DNA of 64,000 nt from Pseudomonas viridiflava (GTDB taxonomy: Bacteria > Pseudomonadota > Gammaproteobacteria > Pseudomonadales > Pseudomonadaceae): positions 1 through 64,000 of the forward strand of contig NZ_UTKY01000113.1 in the NCBI RefSeq assembly GCF_900583165.1, written 5' to 3'. This document shows, piece after piece, positions 62,381 through 64,000 of the stretch. The notes beneath the pieces were generated by a model that saw only the letters and a list, made by a program, of their open reading frames with translations, searched no databases and was not told the DNA's origin. Made by a program: the position numbers and the translations under genes. The first letter of the stretch is position 1; each line of letters opens with the position of its first letter.

Positions 62381-62396
62381 CTATACGTGCGTATAG
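62381..62396. promoter_or_regulatory. Palindrome CTATACGTGCGTATAG, likely operator
   Basis: 7-bp perfect arms (CTATACG/CGTATAG) with a 2-bp centre, 82 bp upstream of the stand-alone receiver start. A single CTATACG also lies at 61918-61924, in front of the next gene. It may bind the FixJ-type regulator encoded upstream. Confidence 0.45.
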
Positions 62397-62564
62397 CGGG
62401 TGACGCCGTGGCCGCCGTAAGGGCGGAATCCATATAAGCCCTCACCCAGATAACGGATATGTACTCCGAAAAAAAACCTTAGCGCCTGACGCATAGCCAT
62501 CGCAGGCAAGCCACACAGTAAAACGGTGTACATACAAGAAAACGTAGTCGCAGGTCAGGCCGCC

Positions 62565-62589
62565 ATCGGGGGCAAGCCCCCTCCCACAT
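62565..62589. repeat. Solo REP, class 1
   Basis: One arm of the class 1 type (GGGGGCAAGCCCCCTCCCAC core) without its inverted partner. Confidence 0.85.
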
Positions 62590-62632
62590 TTTGATCGATG
62601 TGCACCTGATATAAAGCCGTCGCCGGTCAGGC

Positions 62633-63283
62633 CTATGGCTTGACCGAAATATCGAGCGCCTGCGCCATCCGCACCAGGTCAGCAAACGACCGCGCAACCA
62701 TCTTGCGCATCGCCTGCCCACGATGAATCTTCACCGTAATCTCACTCAAACCAATCTCACCGGCAATCTGCTTGTTCATCAGCCCCGACACCGCCAGCGC
62801 CATCACCGTCTGCTCGCGCGGCGTAAGGGTCGCGTAGCGCGTACGCAATTCATCATTGCCGCGCTCTGACTCGCGCCGCGTCTTGTCTTTCGTGTGGGCC
62901 GCGCACACCGCGTCGATCAAATCCTGCTCACGAAACGGCTTGGCCAAAAAATCCACCGCGCCGGCTTTCATTGCGCGCACAGTCATGGCGATATCACCGT
63001 GGCCGGTCATAAACACAATGGGCAGATTGATCCGCGCCGCCACCAGCTCATTCTGAAAATCCAGGCCACTGCTGCCTTGCAGCCGCACATCCAGCACCAG
63101 GCAACTGGGCAAGTCGGGGCGGGGGAAGCTCATGAACTCGGCCGCCGAGCCAAACAGCTGCACTTGCAACCCCACCGAGCGCAACAGGCTGCCGAGGGAT
63201 TCGCGCAACGGGCGGTCATCATCGACGATATACACCCAGGGTTCATGGCTGATAACGCGGTTCATCGGGTGCAGGTCGTTCAT
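62633..63283 (-). CDS. FixJ/LuxR-family response regulator
   Basis: 216 residues from the ATG at 63283, with AAGGA 7 nt upstream. An N-terminal receiver with DDD at 21-23, phospho-Asp65 in LVLDVRLQG and a Lys in FLAKPF, then a LuxR-type helix-turn-helix (about 150-205, LTPREQTVMALAVSGLMNKQ and GLSEITVKIHRGQAMRKM). Its ATG overlaps the kinase stop (ATGA), so the pair is co-translated. FixJ-type regulators often respond to oxygen, redox or carbon signals. Confidence 0.88.
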   Translation of the reverse strand: MNDLHPMNRVISHEPWVYIVDDDRPLRESLGSLLRSVGLQVQLFGSAAEFMSFPRPDLPSCLVLDVRLQGSSGLDFQNELVAARINLPIVFMTGHGDIAMTVRAMKAGAVDFLAKPFREQDLIDAVCAAHTKDKTRRESERGNDELRTRYATLTPREQTVMALAVSGLMNKQIAGEIGLSEITVKIHRGQAMRKMVARSFADLVRMAQALDISVKP

Positions 63284-64000
63284 GGGGGGTCCTTGGCCAA
63301 TAACGGCAGTGAACAAGTGAAGGCCGTGCCGTGGCCTGGCGTGCTGGTGGCCCAGAGTCGGCCGCCATGAAAGTCGATGATCGAGCGGCAGATCGACAGG
63401 CCCATGCCCAGGCCATCGGGCTTGGTGGTGAAGAACGGTTGGAACAGCGTGAGCATCGAGGCGTCGTCGATGCCGATGCCGTGGTCGGCCACCTCCAGCA
63501 GCACGTCATTGCCTTCGACCCAGGTGCGCACTTGCAGCAGGCGCTGGCGCGGCGCGATGGTTTCCATGGCGTGGCAGGCGTTGATGATCAGGTTGATGAT
63601 CACCTGTTGCAGTTGGATGCGGTCGGCGTTGATCTGTGCGTCGAGCACGTTCAACTCCACGCGGCTGCGCACCTTGTGGCGCGACAGCTCATGCTGCACC
63701 AGGCCCAGGGTTTCATTGACGATGGCGTCCAGGGACTCGGGCTTGCGCAGTGGGTCGCACTTGCGTGACAGCGCGCGGATACGGCTGATCACCTCACTGG
63801 CCCGGCAGGCGCTGGAAACGATGCGGTCCAGGGACTGGCGTGCTTCGTTGAGGTCCGGTACCGGGCGGTCGAGCCAGCGTCGGCAGGCTTCGCCGCTGCT
63901 GGTGATGGCGGTCAGTGGTTGGTTGACCTCATGGGCAATCGAGGCGGCCAATTCGCCCAGGGACGTGATGCGTGTGACGTGGGCCAGCTGGCTTTGGGCA
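63280..64000 (-). CDS. Sensor histidine kinase, C-terminal part (FixL type)
   Basis: The window ends inside the gene; about 240 C-terminal residues are seen. HisKA with the H-box SIAHEVNQPLTAI, and an HATPase with N-box INLIINACHAME, DHGIGI and GLGMGLSICRSII are intact. The H-box EVNQPL form belongs to the FixL/DctB-like group. The sensory N terminus lies beyond the right edge. It is coupled to the FixJ-type regulator by a 4-bp overlap. Confidence 0.87.
   Translation of the reverse strand, partial: AQSQLAHVTRITSLGELAASIAHEVNQPLTAITSSGEACRRWLDRPVPDLNEARQSLDRIVSSACRASEVISRIRALSRKCDPLRKPESLDAIVNETLGLVQHELSRHKVRSRVELNVLDAQINADRIQLQQVIINLIINACHAMETIAPRQRLLQVRTWVEGNDVLLEVADHGIGIDDASMLTLFQPFFTTKPDGLGMGLSICRSIIDFHGGRLWATSTPGHGTAFTCSLPLLAKDPP

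Larger units (their letters stand above)
62300..62632. other. Control region between two response regulators
   Basis: 333 bp with no gene. It holds the CTATACG/CGTATAG palindrome at 62381-62396, an AT-rich ATCCATAT...GGATATG stretch near 62429-62459, and a single class 1 REP at 62565-62589. The promoter of the stand-alone receiver must be here. Confidence 0.55.

Overview
The window looks like a chromosome segment of a fluorescent pseudomonad (Pseudomonas fluorescens group). The evidence is a full-length 917-residue GacS beside ldhA, the comEC-exbB-exbD-lpxK-kdsB-murB block in its usual Pseudomonas order, high GC with strong G/C third positions, and a family of short inverted repeats (REP/REPIN) built on the GTGGGAGGGGGCTTGC core known from P. 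fluorescens genomes. No CRISPR array, prophage or rRNA is visible.

Layout: 1-145 is the end of an IS3-type insertion sequence abutting a REP half-site. 174-7198 holds a META-domain lipoprotein, a small CxxC protein, ldhA, gacS and an OmpR-type two-component pair (a PirR/PirS-like position, but with no receptor gene). 7195-15447 is housekeeping: a DUF2062 membrane protein, comEC, an overlapping exbB-exbD-lpxK-Trm112-kdsB-LMW phosphatase-murB operon, a perfect terminator, and a Bax-inhibitor family protein. A tRNA-Ser(UGA) at 15600-15690 is followed by about 5 kb of small unknown membrane, lipoprotein and acidic proteins, including a likely new small ORF and one ORF broken by UGA. The sequence just past the tRNA, terminator included, is repeated about 950 bp downstream, which suggests an islet.

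21.6-32.5 kb carries a quaternary-amine type ABC importer (binding protein, ATPase, two different permeases) with a GATase1/AraC regulator. Next to it is a catabolic set: GntR regulator, FAD oxidase, MFS carrier, DapA-family lyase and aldehyde dehydrogenase. The combined substrate is not identifiable from sequence. At 33.8 kb is a 163-residue protein that is 39% methionine and 9% cysteine and is built from two related repeats. It is the most unusual gene in the window.

34.3-39.2 kb holds an XRE-cupin regulator preceded by a frameshifted small ORF, a TonB-dependent receptor, and a FecI/FecR pair. 39.2-47.4 kb is a glycerol-type ABC operon (rhizobial GlpSTPQV layout with the DUF2160 small protein). 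It is preceded by a clear sigma-54 promoter, an array of TGTTCA sites and a divergent AcoR-like sigma-54 activator, so the activator very probably drives the operon. A REPIN of a second class separates the binding-protein gene from the rest.

47.5-54.2 kb has three regulator/short-chain dehydrogenase modules (AraC, AraC, LysR) plus a VOC protein and a saccharopine-dehydrogenase-like reductase. 54.4-60.4 kb holds an unknown protein, an orphan SsuA/NMT1-type binding protein, a divergent AraC/SBF-transporter pair, a small fimbrial-like secreted protein, sotB and a HigB2/HigA2 toxin-antitoxin pair. 60.6-64.0 kb has a type II NADH dehydrogenase-like flavoprotein, a stand-alone receiver, a FixJ-type regulator and the C-terminal part of its sensor kinase, cut by the window end.
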